Source: an uncultured Odoribacter sp.
GTDB lineage: Bacteria > Bacteroidota > Bacteroidia > Bacteroidales > Marinifilaceae
Reading direction: 5' to 3'
DNA length: 38,286 nt
Assembly (NCBI GenBank): GCA_905193145.1
Contig: CAJJNP010000008.1
Span: forward strand, 1 to 38,286
Shown in pieces: positions 25,736-33,682 of this stretch. Made by a program: the position numbers and the translations under genes. The first letter of the stretch is position 1; each line of letters begins with the position of its first letter. The notes beneath the pieces are model-generated. The model did not search any database. It had not been told where the DNA came from and saw only the letters and a list, made by a program, of their open reading frames with translations.

Positions 25736-26311
25736 ATGACAGAGCAAGAATTACTTCAAATGCGCGATTTGGCAGAAGCCGGAAAAGTGCAATTTAAGGA
25801 GCGGGCGAATGACCGCTATGACATCGGCTGCGAAATGGTGGCGTTCAGCAACTCTCACGGCGGACAGCTTGTTATCGGCATCAATGACAAGTCGGGAGCG
25901 ATTAATGCGCTGTCGTATGTGGAATTGCAAGAGACTACGAATCTACTGACAAGTATCGCATCGGAGAATGTGATTCCTAACGTGCTTATAGATGTTGAGA
26001 ACGTGCCTGTCACTGGCGGTGCCGTAGTTATTGCTACTATTCCCGAAGGAAAGAATAAGCCATACCATGACAATAAGGGCGTGATATGGGTGAAGAGTGG
26101 CGCAGACAAGCGTAAGGTGTTTGACAATTCCGAACTTGCCGAGATGATGAGTGAGTGCGGCAATTTCGACCCGGACGAAGTTGCTGTGCAAAATGCCACG
26201 CTTGAAGACCTTGATGCCGATACCATCAAACTGTATCTCATGAATCGTTTCGCACCGGTATTCAAAGGCAAGGCCATTGATGAGTTGAATACTAATTCGT
26301 GTTTCCATTAA
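25736..26311 (+). pseudogene. Truncated AlbA_2/Schlafen-type ATP-binding protein
   Basis: The 191-residue frame carries a complete N-terminal AlbA_2 (divergent AAA-4/Schlafen) domain: VQFKERANDRYDIGCEMVAF, SNSHGGQLVIGINDKSG, VVIATIPEGKNKPYH, GVIWVKSGADKRKVF. Family members usually run to 400-500 residues, with a C-terminal ATPase-like region and winged helix. Here the protein ends just after FKGKAIDELN with an unrelated NTNSCFH. In the +1 frame the next bases read IRVSINKFYEIFG and a stop (26334-26336), as if an internal deletion had joined the two gene ends. Such proteins act as regulators or in phage defence; this copy is probably inactive or a domain-only form. Confidence 0.65.
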
Positions 26312-26359
26312 TAAGTTCTATGAAATATTCGGTTGATTTAGATAAGAAATGACATAAAT

Positions 26360-26977
26360 ATGAAAGAAATTAATCCATATGAGACAACCAGAGGGCGTCA
26401 GTTCGAGATTTGGAAAAATGCTCCCAATCCTATGCTTACTTTTGTCAAGAAAATAGATGTGACACGCCTTGTTAGGATAAGTAAAAAAGAGCATTTGAAG
26501 TTCAATATGCTGCTTGACTACTGCATTGGAAAGGCAGCTCTTCAGCAAAAGGAATTTTATCTTCTGCCAGTGGGAGATAAGCTAATGCAATTCGATAAAA
26601 TAGCTATTAATACAATGGTGAAAAATCGAATGGGAGAAGTCAGTTCTTGTGATATTGAATTTCAGGGGGATTTTGAGAGTTATTGTCGCGACTATATGAA
26701 GTATACGACAGAAGTCGCAATGAGTTGTGCTGACCGGGATTTATCTGAAGAGTGTATGGTTATCGGAACTTCTGCGGTTATTGATACGGAATTAGAATTT
26801 GCTGGCGGTATGTATAGTGGCATATTCAACAATCCTTTCATTATTTGGGGACGGTATTCGCGTCATTTTTTCAGGTATTATATTAATTTGTCTTTTCAGT
26901 TCCATCATACACAAATGGATGGTGCTCATGCCGGTTCGTTTTTAAACAGGATACAGATGGAGATTAATAAAATGTAA
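26360..26977 (+). CDS. CatA-like O-acyltransferase (chloramphenicol acetyltransferase fold)
   Basis: 205 residues, about full length for a CAT-fold trimeric acyltransferase. The catalytic motif HHxxxDG is present as HHTQMDG (residues 182-188, catalytic His183 by family analogy) followed by AHAGSFLNRIQ. The N-terminus shows RGRQFEIWKNAPNPMLTF, similar to the CAT opening strand. NPFIIWGRY matches the F-P-W-G-type stretch before the final strands. Many Bacteroidetes carry such genes without chloramphenicol resistance, so an unknown acetyl- or acyl-acceptor is the safer call. It is 15 bp upstream of the thioredoxin gene and may share its transcript. Confidence 0.78.
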   Translation: MKEINPYETTRGRQFEIWKNAPNPMLTFVKKIDVTRLVRISKKEHLKFNMLLDYCIGKAALQQKEFYLLPVGDKLMQFDKIAINTMVKNRMGEVSSCDIEFQGDFESYCRDYMKYTTEVAMSCADRDLSEECMVIGTSAVIDTELEFAGGMYSGIFNNPFIIWGRYSRHFFRYYINLSFQFHHTQMDGAHAGSFLNRIQMEINKM

Positions 26978-26992
26978 TTCATAATCAGTATA

Positions 26993-27454
26993 ATGAAGAA
27001 ATACAGAGGTTATATATCGGTTGTTTTAATACTTGTTCTGTTTTGCTCTTTGGTTTTGTTTCGGGATATTTTGATTCGCTATGCCTCCCGAAATATGACA
27101 GACAGGATGGAACAGTCGGAAAAGAATGCAGTGGGGGACTCTTTGTCTGCACTATATGATTATAACACGAATAAGAAAAGCTATGAATATACGTTTCTTG
27201 AATTTGGTTCGGTCGGCTGTCATTCTTGTCGCCAGATGGAGGATGTTATGGAGACCATCAAACAGGAATACGGTAGTCGGGTGAATGTGGTGTTTATCAA
27301 TGTAAGTCTGAAGAAAAACAGGGATTTTGTTGATTATTTCGGAATAGCAACGATACCTACACAGGTTTTGCTTGACAAGAATGGCAAGGAGTTTTTCAGA
27401 CATAGCGGATTCCTCTCGACAGAGGACCTGTCAAAGCATTTTGTTGAAAGATGA
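26993..27454 (+). CDS. Membrane-anchored thioredoxin-fold protein
   Basis: A 153-residue protein with one N-terminal membrane helix (ISVVLILVLFCSLVLF, residues 8-23) and a thioredoxin domain facing the periplasm. The redox pair is Cys76-Cys79 in GCHSCRQMEDVM, and the cis-Pro loop is IATIPTQVLLDKNG. It should reduce or exchange disulfides in the envelope. Proteins of this kind often sit next to a CcdA/DsbD-type membrane reductase that supplies electrons; none is adjacent here. It follows the CAT-like gene by 15 bp. A short GAAA-loop hairpin (27544-27557) lies downstream without a T run. Confidence 0.8.
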   Translation: MKKYRGYISVVLILVLFCSLVLFRDILIRYASRNMTDRMEQSEKNAVGDSLSALYDYNTNKKSYEYTFLEFGSVGCHSCRQMEDVMETIKQEYGSRVNVVFINVSLKKNRDFVDYFGIATIPTQVLLDKNGKEFFRHSGFLSTEDLSKHFVER

Positions 27455-27567
27455 AGATGCACTGACAACGATTTCTCAAAATGGCAGTGTGTTTTGCTCG
27501 AATGTGTGTATTTTTACTCAATATTGCACCGATGTTGTATAATCCTGGGAAACCAGGTCGGATACTA

Positions 27568-27598
27568 TTGTCTTTTTCCTGATTTTCTTGTAACTTTG
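27568..27598 (+). promoter_or_regulatory. Probable lysS promoter
   Basis: TAACTTTG (27591-27598) matches TAnnTTTG exactly. TTGT at 27568-27571 is a shifted -33 candidate 19 bases upstream. The resulting leader before lysS would be about 55-60 nt and contains two hairpins. Confidence 0.55.
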
Positions 27599-27599
27599 C

Positions 27600-27631
27600 C
27601 TGCTTAAAAAGCAGATGCCGTGGTGACGGCA
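27600..27631 (+). promoter_or_regulatory. Two adjacent hairpins in the lysS leader
   Basis: CTGC (27600-27603) pairs with GCAG (27611-27614) around TTAAAAA. Two bases on, TGCCGT (27616-27621) pairs perfectly with ACGGCA (27626-27631) around a GGTG loop. They lie at or just after the expected transcription start and 30 bases before the lysS ATG, so they would be the first structures in the mRNA. No known riboswitch or T-box is recognised. Confidence 0.4.
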
Positions 27632-27661
27632 GACAAACCAATAATTTAAAATGAATTAAAG

Positions 27662-29383
27662 ATGAGCTTTACTGAGTTAAGTGAACAAGAGATTATCCGC
27701 AGAAATTCTTTGAAGGAATTGGATAAACTTGGAATAGAAGCCTATCCGGCAGCAGAGTTTAAAGTGGATGCCCATGCGGCGGAAATTAAAGAACAATTCA
27801 ACGAAGAGGCAGAGCCCCGTCAGGTGGTGATTGCAGGACGTATGATGACACGCCGGATTATGGGTAAAGCTTCATTCTTTGAATTGCAGGATGCAACAGG
27901 ACGTATTCAGGTGTACGTAAGTCGCGATGATATTTCCAATGATGAAGCTTCTACAGCGTATAATGTTGTGTTCAAGAAGTTGATGGATATCGGGGATATC
28001 GTCGGTGTAAAAGGATTTGTATTCCGTACGCAGACCGGAGAGATTTCCGTGCATGCCAAAGAATTGGTGATGCTTTCCAAGTCTCTGCGTCCGCTTCCGA
28101 TTGTTAAGGAGAAAGACGGCAAGGTGTTCGATGCTTTTACCGACCCGGAACAGCGTTACCGTCAGCGTTATCTCGACCTGATTGTAAATCCTCAGGTGAA
28201 AGATGTGTTTATGAAACGTACCAAGATGATAAACGCCATCCGTGAGTTCTTTAATTCCAAAGGTTATCTGGAAGTGGAGACTCCCGTATTGCAGGCAATC
28301 CCCGGTGGTGCTTCTGCGCGTCCGTTTATCACTCACCACAATGCGTTGGATATTCCTTTGTATCTTCGTATTGCCAACGAGCTTTATTTGAAGCGTTTGA
28401 TTGTCGGAGGTTTTGAAGGTGTATATGAATTTTCAAGAAATTTCCGTAACGAAGGTATGGACCGTACGCACAATCCGGAATTTACCTGTATGGAAATATA
28501 TGTGGCTTACAAGGATTATTTGTGGATGATGAATTTCACCGAGGAGATGATCGAAAGAGCAGCCCTTGCCATTAACGGTACGACAAAGGCTGTTATCGGT
28601 GATAATGAAATCGACTTTAAACGTCCTTTCCGTCGGGTACGTATGGCTGATGCCATTAAGGAGTTTACCGGTTATGACATTGAAAAAATGTCTGAAGAGG
28701 AATTGTATGACGCTTGTGTGAAGTTGGATATTCCGGTGGACAAGACCATGGGTAAAGGCAAGTTGATTGATGAAATCTTTGGCGAAAAATGTGAAGGTCA
28801 TTATATCCAGCCGACCTTTATTTATGACTATCCGAAAGAAATGTCTCCGCTGACGAAGAAACATCGCGAAAATCCGGATCTTACCGAACGCTTTGAGTTG
28901 TTCGTTAACGGTAAGGAAGTGGCAAATGCCTATTCTGAGTTGAACGACCCGATTGACCAGTTGGAGCGCTTCCAGGAGCAGCTGAAGTTGCAGGAGCGTG
29001 GTGACGATGAGGCGATGTATATTGATTACGACTTTGTTCGTGCTTTGGAATACGGTATGCCTCCTACTTCCGGTATGGGTATTGGAATAGACCGTCTTTG
29101 TATGTTCTTGACTAACAGTGCTTCTATTCAGGATGTGTTGTTCTTCCCGCAGATGAAGCCTGAAAAGAAACCGGTGGTTGACCCGGATGAGAAATATGAG
29201 GCTTTGGGAATTCCAAAAGATTGGATTGCTGTTGTGAAGAAAGCAGGTTATCAGACGGTTGAATCATTGAAAGCTGTTGAGAATCTGAATAAGCTCCATC
29301 AGGAATTGTGTGGAATCAATAAAAAAGAAAAATTAGGATTGTCCGGTCTGACTCCAGATGACGTGAAGTCTTGGCTGGCTTAA
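27662..29383 (+). CDS. lysS: Lysyl-tRNA synthetase, class II
   Basis: A 573-residue cytoplasmic enzyme that charges tRNA-Lys with lysine using ATP. The N-terminal OB-fold anticodon-binding domain (about residues 55-165) is followed by the class II core. Motif 1 lies around [18 protein letters not shown], motif 2 is [14 protein letters not shown] and motif 3 is [17 protein letters not shown]-terminal extension of about 70 residues (from [16 protein letters not shown]) looks like a helix-hairpin-helix segment found in Bacteroidetes LysS. It is followed by a strong terminator and gpsA, a gene order I recall from Bacteroides. Confidence 0.97.
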   Translation: MSFTELSEQEIIRRNSLKELDKLGIEAYPAAEFKVDAHAAEIKEQFNEEAEPRQVVIAGRMMTRRIMGKASFFELQDATGRIQVYVSRDDISNDEASTAYNVVFKKLMDIGDIVGVKGFVFRTQTGEISVHAKELVMLSKSLRPLPIVKEKDGKVFDAFTDPEQRYRQRYLDLIVNPQVKDVFMKRTKMINAIREFFNSKGYLEVETPVLQAIPGGASARPFITHHNALDIPLYLRIANELYLKRLIVGGFEGVYEFSRNFRNEGMDRTHNPEFTCMEIYVAYKDYLWMMNFTEEMIERAALAINGTTKAVIGDNEIDFKRPFRRVRMADAIKEFTGYDIEKMSEEELYDACVKLDIPVDKTMGKGKLIDEIFGEKCEGHYIQPTFIYDYPKEMSPLTKKHRENPDLTERFELFVNGKEVANAYSELNDPIDQLERFQEQLKLQERGDDEAMYIDYDFVRALEYGMPPTSGMGIGIDRLCMFLTNSASIQDVLFFPQMKPEKKPVVDPDEKYEALGIPKDWIAVVKKAGYQTVESLKAVENLNKLHQELCGINKKEKLGLSGLTPDDVKSWLA

Positions 29384-29390
29384 AAATAGG

Positions 29391-29419
29391 TTGCCGGGGG
29401 ACAAACCCGGCAATTTTTT
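29391..29419 (+). terminator. Intrinsic terminator after lysS
   Basis: TTGCCGGG (29391-29398) and CCCGGCAA (29406-29413) form a perfect 8-bp GC-rich stem with a 7-base loop, followed directly by six T. It lies 7 bp after the lysS stop and 28 bp before the gpsA ATG, so gpsA must depend on read-through or on a promoter hidden in this short gap. Confidence 0.9.
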
Positions 29420-29447
29420 ATATTGCAACTTACTAACTTATTTGTAC

Positions 29448-30449
29448 ATGGAAATTCCAGAATCGCCCCGTATTGCCGTAGTAGGTGGTGGCAGTTGGGC
29501 AACGGCTATTGCTAAAATTTTGACGGAAACCAATGATCACATCAATTGGTTTATGCGGAATATAGAGTCGATTAATGCTTTCAAGGAGTTGAAGCATAAT
29601 CCACGCTATTTGTGTGCTGTGGATTTTGACCTTTCGAAAATCACCTTTACAGATAATCTGGATTATCTGATTGCCCATTCTGATATTATAATATTTGCAA
29701 TCCCCAGCGCTTTTATAAAAAATGTAGTGGCCAAAGCCTCCCGCCCGCTGAAGGATAAGATTGTGGTGTCGGCTATCAAAGGGCTTATTCCGGATGATAA
29801 TCTGATTATCGGTGAATTTTTTCATCAGCAATATGAGGTGCCTTTTGAACAGATTGTCGTGATTTCCGGACCTTGTCATGCGGAAGAGATTGCTTTGGAG
29901 CGTTTGTCTTATCTGACCTTCTCCAGTGCAGATGCGAAGGTGGCCCGTTTTGTATCGCAATTGTTTAATTGCCATTATGTCAAGACCTCTATTTCCGATG
30001 ACATATATGGTACGGAATACGCTGCTGTAATGAAAAATATTTTTGCCATTGCAGCGGGAATCTGTCATGGCCTGCGTTATGGGGATAATTTTCAGGCGGT
30101 GTTGGTTTCCAATGCGATTCAGGAAATCGAGCGTTTTGTCGCTGCTGTGCATCCCATCCAGCGTGATATCAAGTGTTCGGCCTATTTGGGCGACCTGCTT
30201 GTGACAGCCTATTCACAGTTTAGTCGCAACCGGACGTTTGGAACGATGATCGGTAAGGGGTATTCGGTGAAATCGGCACAGATGGAGATGCTGATGATAG
30301 CAGAAGGTTATTTTGCCGTCAAGGGAATTATGGAAATCAATGAGAAATATAAAGTGCATATGCCGATTACGACGGCTGTGTATAATATACTTTATGAACG
30401 TATCAGTCCTTCGTTGGAGATCCGTTTGCTGACGGAGGAATTGAGATAA
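29448..30449 (+). CDS. gpsA: Glycerol-3-phosphate dehydrogenase [NAD(P)+]
   Basis: A 333-residue cytoplasmic enzyme reducing dihydroxyacetone phosphate to sn-glycerol 3-phosphate for phospholipid synthesis. The dinucleotide motif reads VVGGGSWATAIAKIL, where most homologues have GAGSWGTA. The catalytic-lysine region is GTEYAAVMKNIFAIAAGICHG, and IVVISGPCHAEEIA matches the GPSHAEE motif with Cys for Ser. I start at ATG 29448; a longer frame from 29391 would run through the terminator hairpin and is not credible. The GNAT-like gene follows after 4 bp, so the two are co-transcribed. Length is normal. Confidence 0.93.
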   Translation: MEIPESPRIAVVGGGSWATAIAKILTETNDHINWFMRNIESINAFKELKHNPRYLCAVDFDLSKITFTDNLDYLIAHSDIIIFAIPSAFIKNVVAKASRPLKDKIVVSAIKGLIPDDNLIIGEFFHQQYEVPFEQIVVISGPCHAEEIALERLSYLTFSSADAKVARFVSQLFNCHYVKTSISDDIYGTEYAAVMKNIFAIAAGICHGLRYGDNFQAVLVSNAIQEIERFVAAVHPIQRDIKCSAYLGDLLVTAYSQFSRNRTFGTMIGKGYSVKSAQMEMLMIAEGYFAVKGIMEINEKYKVHMPITTAVYNILYERISPSLEIRLLTEELR

Positions 30450-30453
30450 ATAG

Positions 30454-31641
30454 ATGTTTATGTATTCTTTAGTAGAAGTAAAAGATAAAATTGCAGAAAG
30501 GGAGTTCATTGAATTGCCGGTGCGTCTGTATCGAGGTAATCCGTATTGGGTGCGTCCTTTGGATAATGACATCCGCAATGTATTTAATCCGGAGAAGAAT
30601 CCGAGTTTCAAACATGGTGAGTGTACCCGTTGGATTTTGCGTGATGAAAAAGGGGAGTGCGTGGGGCGTGTAGCGGCTTTTATTAACCGTAAGACTTGTA
30701 ATTTGGATAAATATACAGTCGGGCAGATGGGCTTTTTTGAGTGTATCGACAATAAAGAAGCTGCTTTTATGCTGTTCGACCGTTGCCGTGAGTGGTTGGA
30801 AAGTCGTGGAATGGAAGCCATGGAGGGACCGGTGAATTTTGGTGAACGTATAGAATGGTGGGGATTGCTTGTGGATGGATTTGACCAGTCGCCTGTTTAT
30901 GCCATGCCTTATACGCAGCCGTATTATGTGAAATTCTTTGAGGAGTATGGTTTCCTTGATTTTTTCAAGCAGTTTACCTATCGTACACGTTTGGTGATGG
31001 AGAGCCTTTCGAAAATAGTGGTTTGGAAGGCCGATCGTATTTTGAAGAATCCGGATTATACGGTGCATACTTATGGAGATATCGGTAAGGAGCGGGCTAT
31101 CGAGGCATTATTGACAGTATATAACAAGGCGTGGAATCTGGAGGTGCATGGGGTAGATGGGATTACGCGTGATCAGGTGGAATCCATTTATAAGAGTCTG
31201 CAACCGATTATCGATAAGGATTTGATATATTTTGCCTTTTATAAAAACGAGCCGATAGGCTTCTTTTTGATGTTTCCGGAGATCAATCAGGCTGTGAAGC
31301 ATCTGAATGGCAAGATGAATTTGTTGGGAATCTTGAAATTTATGTATTATCGCCATGTCAAGAAGATTGATGTAGCTCTGGGACAACTTTTCGGCGTAGT
31401 TCCCGAATTTCAGGGCAAAGGAGTGGAAGCTGCCATGATCAAGCGTTTTACGGAATGTATCGTTGAGCAGGACAGTAATTATAAATATCTGGAGTTGAAC
31501 TGGGTGGGAGAATTTAATCCGCCTATGATTCACTTGATGGAGTATATCGGTGCATCTGTAGCACGGACACATATCACTTACCGCAAGCTCTTCCGGGACG
31601 ATATTGAATTTGTCCGTTCGGTGGACAAGATGAAGGAATAG
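30454..31641 (+). CDS. GNAT-like N-acetyltransferase-fold protein of unknown substrate
   Basis: A 395-residue soluble protein. The opening FIELPVRLYRGNPYWVRPLD and then GPVNFGERIEWWGLLVDGFD are typical of a large, poorly studied GNAT-related family (YghO-like). The second half has GNAT features: FAFYKNEPIGFFLMFPE as the central beta strands and LFGVVPEFQGKGVEAAMIKR as the acetyl-CoA pyrophosphate loop (Q-G-K-G). The acceptor is unknown. It is coupled to gpsA (4-bp gap) and closed by a clear terminator, so a link with lipid precursor metabolism is possible but unproven. Confidence 0.75.
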   Translation: MFMYSLVEVKDKIAEREFIELPVRLYRGNPYWVRPLDNDIRNVFNPEKNPSFKHGECTRWILRDEKGECVGRVAAFINRKTCNLDKYTVGQMGFFECIDNKEAAFMLFDRCREWLESRGMEAMEGPVNFGERIEWWGLLVDGFDQSPVYAMPYTQPYYVKFFEEYGFLDFFKQFTYRTRLVMESLSKIVVWKADRILKNPDYTVHTYGDIGKERAIEALLTVYNKAWNLEVHGVDGITRDQVESIYKSLQPIIDKDLIYFAFYKNEPIGFFLMFPEINQAVKHLNGKMNLLGILKFMYYRHVKKIDVALGQLFGVVPEFQGKGVEAAMIKRFTECIVEQDSNYKYLELNWVGEFNPPMIHLMEYIGASVARTHITYRKLFRDDIEFVRSVDKMKE

Positions 31642-31660
31642 AATAAAGAAACATATGATA

Positions 31661-31697
31661 GAAAGTGTGTTGTCAGAACAATACACTTTCTTTTTTT
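31661..31697 (+). terminator. Intrinsic terminator after the gpsA operon
   Basis: GAAAGTGT (31661-31668) and ACACTTTC (31683-31690) form a perfect 8-bp stem with a 14-base loop, followed by seven T (31691-31697). It ends the gpsA-GNAT unit and isolates the sigma/FecR/SusCD locus downstream. Confidence 0.9.
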
Positions 31698-31741
31698 GCA
31701 TATCTTTTGGTGAGTTTATACCTTCTTTATTAATAAATAGA

Positions 31742-31773
31742 TTTGCCATTTAAAATAATAATTCGTTAATTTG
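31742..31773 (+). promoter_or_regulatory. Probable promoter of the ECF sigma gene
   Basis: TTTG (31742-31745) and TAATTTG (31767-31773) are 21 bases apart, close to the housekeeping Bacteroidetes promoter except for one base missing in the -7 box. It lies 25 bp before the sigma-factor start. Confidence 0.45.
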
Positions 31774-31798
31774 GGATTGAAATTTATTTATTTTATGA

Positions 31799-32431
31799 AT
31801 GCATGATGAAATTGATAAAATAGCAACTGATAATGAGATTATAAAATTACTTGTTGATGGGGACCGAAAGATTTTTGAAGCCTTGTTTCATAAGTATTAT
31901 TCTCAATTGTGTGATTATGCTTTGACTTATTTGGAAGATGCGAATGCAGCGGAAGATGCAGTGCAGGATGTCTTTGTGTATTTATGGAATTATCGTAAAT
32001 CAATAAAAGGAGTAGCTTCTTTGAAATCTTATTTGTATAGTTCTGTAAAACATCGTGCTTTAAATATTTTAAAACACCAAGCTATTATTCGTAAGCATAG
32101 TCCTTTGTTGGTGGAATTTTGGGGGAATTTGGCAAAGGAGGATTATTCAGAACAGGAGTTAGAACAATTAGAGCAGGTTAAACAAGCTTTTGAGTTGTTA
32201 CCAAGTCAATGTCGTATAGTATTTATGATGAGTTGTTTGGAGGGGAAAAAGTATAAGGAGATAGCTGATGAGTTAAACATTTCAGTAAATACGGTTAAAT
32301 CTCATATTTTAAAGGCATATCATGATATTCGTGCAAGTGTAAATCATCCTATTTCTTCTCAAGTATTATTTTTTGCAATGTATAAATATGCGGGGATTAA
32401 AAAAAAATATCATTGCTCTGATTTTTTTTGA
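31799..32431 (+). CDS. RNA polymerase ECF-type sigma-70 factor
   Basis: A 210-residue sigma factor of the Bacteroidetes ECF group that partners FecR anti-sigma factors and switches on neighbouring SusC/SusD genes. Region 2 (about residues 25-90) shows FEALFHKYYSQLCDYAL and AEDAVQDVFVYLW. Region 4 shows LPSQCRIVFMMSCLEGKKYK followed by the helix-turn-helix EIADELNISVNTVKSHILKA. The tail after the HTH (about 35 residues, ending IKKKYHCSDFF) is hydrophobic and lysine-rich. The gene stands 61 bp before fecR. Runs of nine A and eight T lie at its extreme 3' end and would change only the last residues if they slipped. Confidence 0.92.
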   Translation: MHDEIDKIATDNEIIKLLVDGDRKIFEALFHKYYSQLCDYALTYLEDANAAEDAVQDVFVYLWNYRKSIKGVASLKSYLYSSVKHRALNILKHQAIIRKHSPLLVEFWGNLAKEDYSEQELEQLEQVKQAFELLPSQCRIVFMMSCLEGKKYKEIADELNISVNTVKSHILKAYHDIRASVNHPISSQVLFFAMYKYAGIKKKYHCSDFF

Positions 32432-32460
32432 TTTTTGACTCACCCTTTTTTCATTCTTGG

Positions 32461-32489
32461 TTGCCTTTAAGGAAAATTTTAAAAGGCAA
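32461..32489 (+). promoter_or_regulatory. Hairpin covering the fecR ribosome binding site
   Basis: TTGCCTTT (32461-32468) and AAAGGCAA (32482-32489) are perfect 8-bp complements around a 13-base loop, ending three bases before the fecR ATG at 32493. The right arm contains AAAAGG, the only purine-rich ribosome-binding candidate, so the fold would hide it and lower anti-sigma translation. Confidence 0.5.
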
Positions 32490-32492
32490 AAA

Positions 32493-33660
32493 ATGAAGAT
32501 TCAATTTTCTGAAAATATATGGGAACAAATTACTTCTTTGTGGAATGATAAAAAGAAGGACACAGACTTGAATGTTGTAGATGAACAAGTGAAAGAAATG
32601 ATGAGAATCTACTTTGTCTGCAGGAGATTCGTGGTGGCTGGCAAAAAAAAGATGTATAATGAAGATCGAGCATGGAAGAATATAGAAATCAGAACTAGAG
32701 AGCGTGGTTATAGAAAAATACGGTCTTTGTTAAAATATGTTGCTGTTTTTGTTGTTGGAATTTTTGGGATAGCATTTTTGTTGGATTATTTGTTTGAGTT
32801 AAAGATGCAGATGTCGAAAGAACAAATAGAGGTTATTGCATCCGGTAATCAAAAAGCTGAGTTGATATTGGCAAATGGTAAAAAGATATTTTTGGATTCT
32901 GTAATGAATACAGAAACGGCAACGTTGTCTGAAATGAAATTTGTTAATAGTATTGAAAGAGGAAAGTTGAGTTATCAGGGAGATACTGTCAATAAAGAAT
33001 TCGGTTTTCATACTTTAAATGTTCCTCAAGGGGGGGGAGTATATATTACAATTGCCAGATGGTTCATGTGTTTGGTTGAATTCTGAAAGTTCAATACGTT
33101 TCCCTATGCATTTTGCAGATGATAAAAGGGTTGTATTTTTAAGTGGAGAGGCATATTTTGAAGTTGCTAAAAATGAAAAATCTCCTTTTCAGGTTCATGT
33201 TCGAGAAGGTATTGTGACTGTTTTGGGAACAAGTTTTAATGTCTCTGCATACGTAGATGATGAATTTTGGGAAACTACATTGGTTGAAGGTAAGGTTGTT
33301 GTTGAAAATGCAGAAGAAAAGGTGGAAATTAATCCTTCCGAACAATATACAATTGATAAAAAAACGGGTAATGGTGTTTTAAAAAAAGTGGATACTTATC
33401 TATATACTTCTTGGATAGATGGAAAGTTTTATTTTAGTGCTTATGCATTTGAGGATATTGTGAAAAAATTGGAGCGTTGGTATGATTTTACGATGAATTA
33501 TCAAGATGAAGGAATAAAGAGTATGCGTTTTTCAGGTGCAATAAATAAGCATAAGCCATTATCTGATATTTTGAGTTTTTTGGAAAAAACAACTAATATT
33601 TGTTTTGAGGTATCTGGAAAGAATGTAAGTGTAAAGAAAATAAAAAAGGATAAGAGCTAA
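32493..33660 (+). pseudogene. FecR-family anti-sigma factor, split by a frameshift in a G8 tract (possibly phase-variable)
   Basis: As it stands, translation from ATG 32493 gives 197 residues and stops at 33086. The rest continues in another frame to 33660. Removing one G from the run at 33030-33037 gives VPQGGEYILQLPDGSCVWLN, the conserved FecR-domain core, and a 388-residue protein of normal length. Layout of the restored form: cytosolic anti-sigma part (1-78), membrane helix (about 79-101), periplasmic FecR domain (about 170-270) and C-terminal DUF4974 (from FYFSAYAFEDIVKKLERW) that contacts the SusC STN domain. I prefer this start over 32457 because the upstream hairpin would otherwise be coding. 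It may be an off-phase switch, a true mutation or a sequencing error. Confidence 0.85.
33030..33037 (+). repeat. Homopolymeric G8 tract inside fecR
   Basis: Eight consecutive G between CAA and AGT. G7 would keep fecR in frame; G8 shifts it. It is conspicuous in an AT-rich gene, and poly-G runs are classic slipped-strand mispairing sites. In the G8 state an ATG at 33019 also reads in frame into the periplasmic half. Confidence 0.9.
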
Positions 33661-33682
33661 AAACTCCTATCCAATAACTAAC

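Noticed and set aside
26360..26977. Chloramphenicol resistance gene
   Set aside because: The fold and HHxxxDG motif fit, but the sequence is clearly divergent from classical resistance CAT enzymes and the context shows no resistance element.
29391..29447. N-terminal extension of gpsA
   Set aside because: It would translate the terminator hairpin; homologues start at the ATG at 29448.
32399..32430. A9/T8 runs at the end of the sigma gene as a switch
   Set aside because: Slippage would alter only the last few residues, after the DNA-binding domain.
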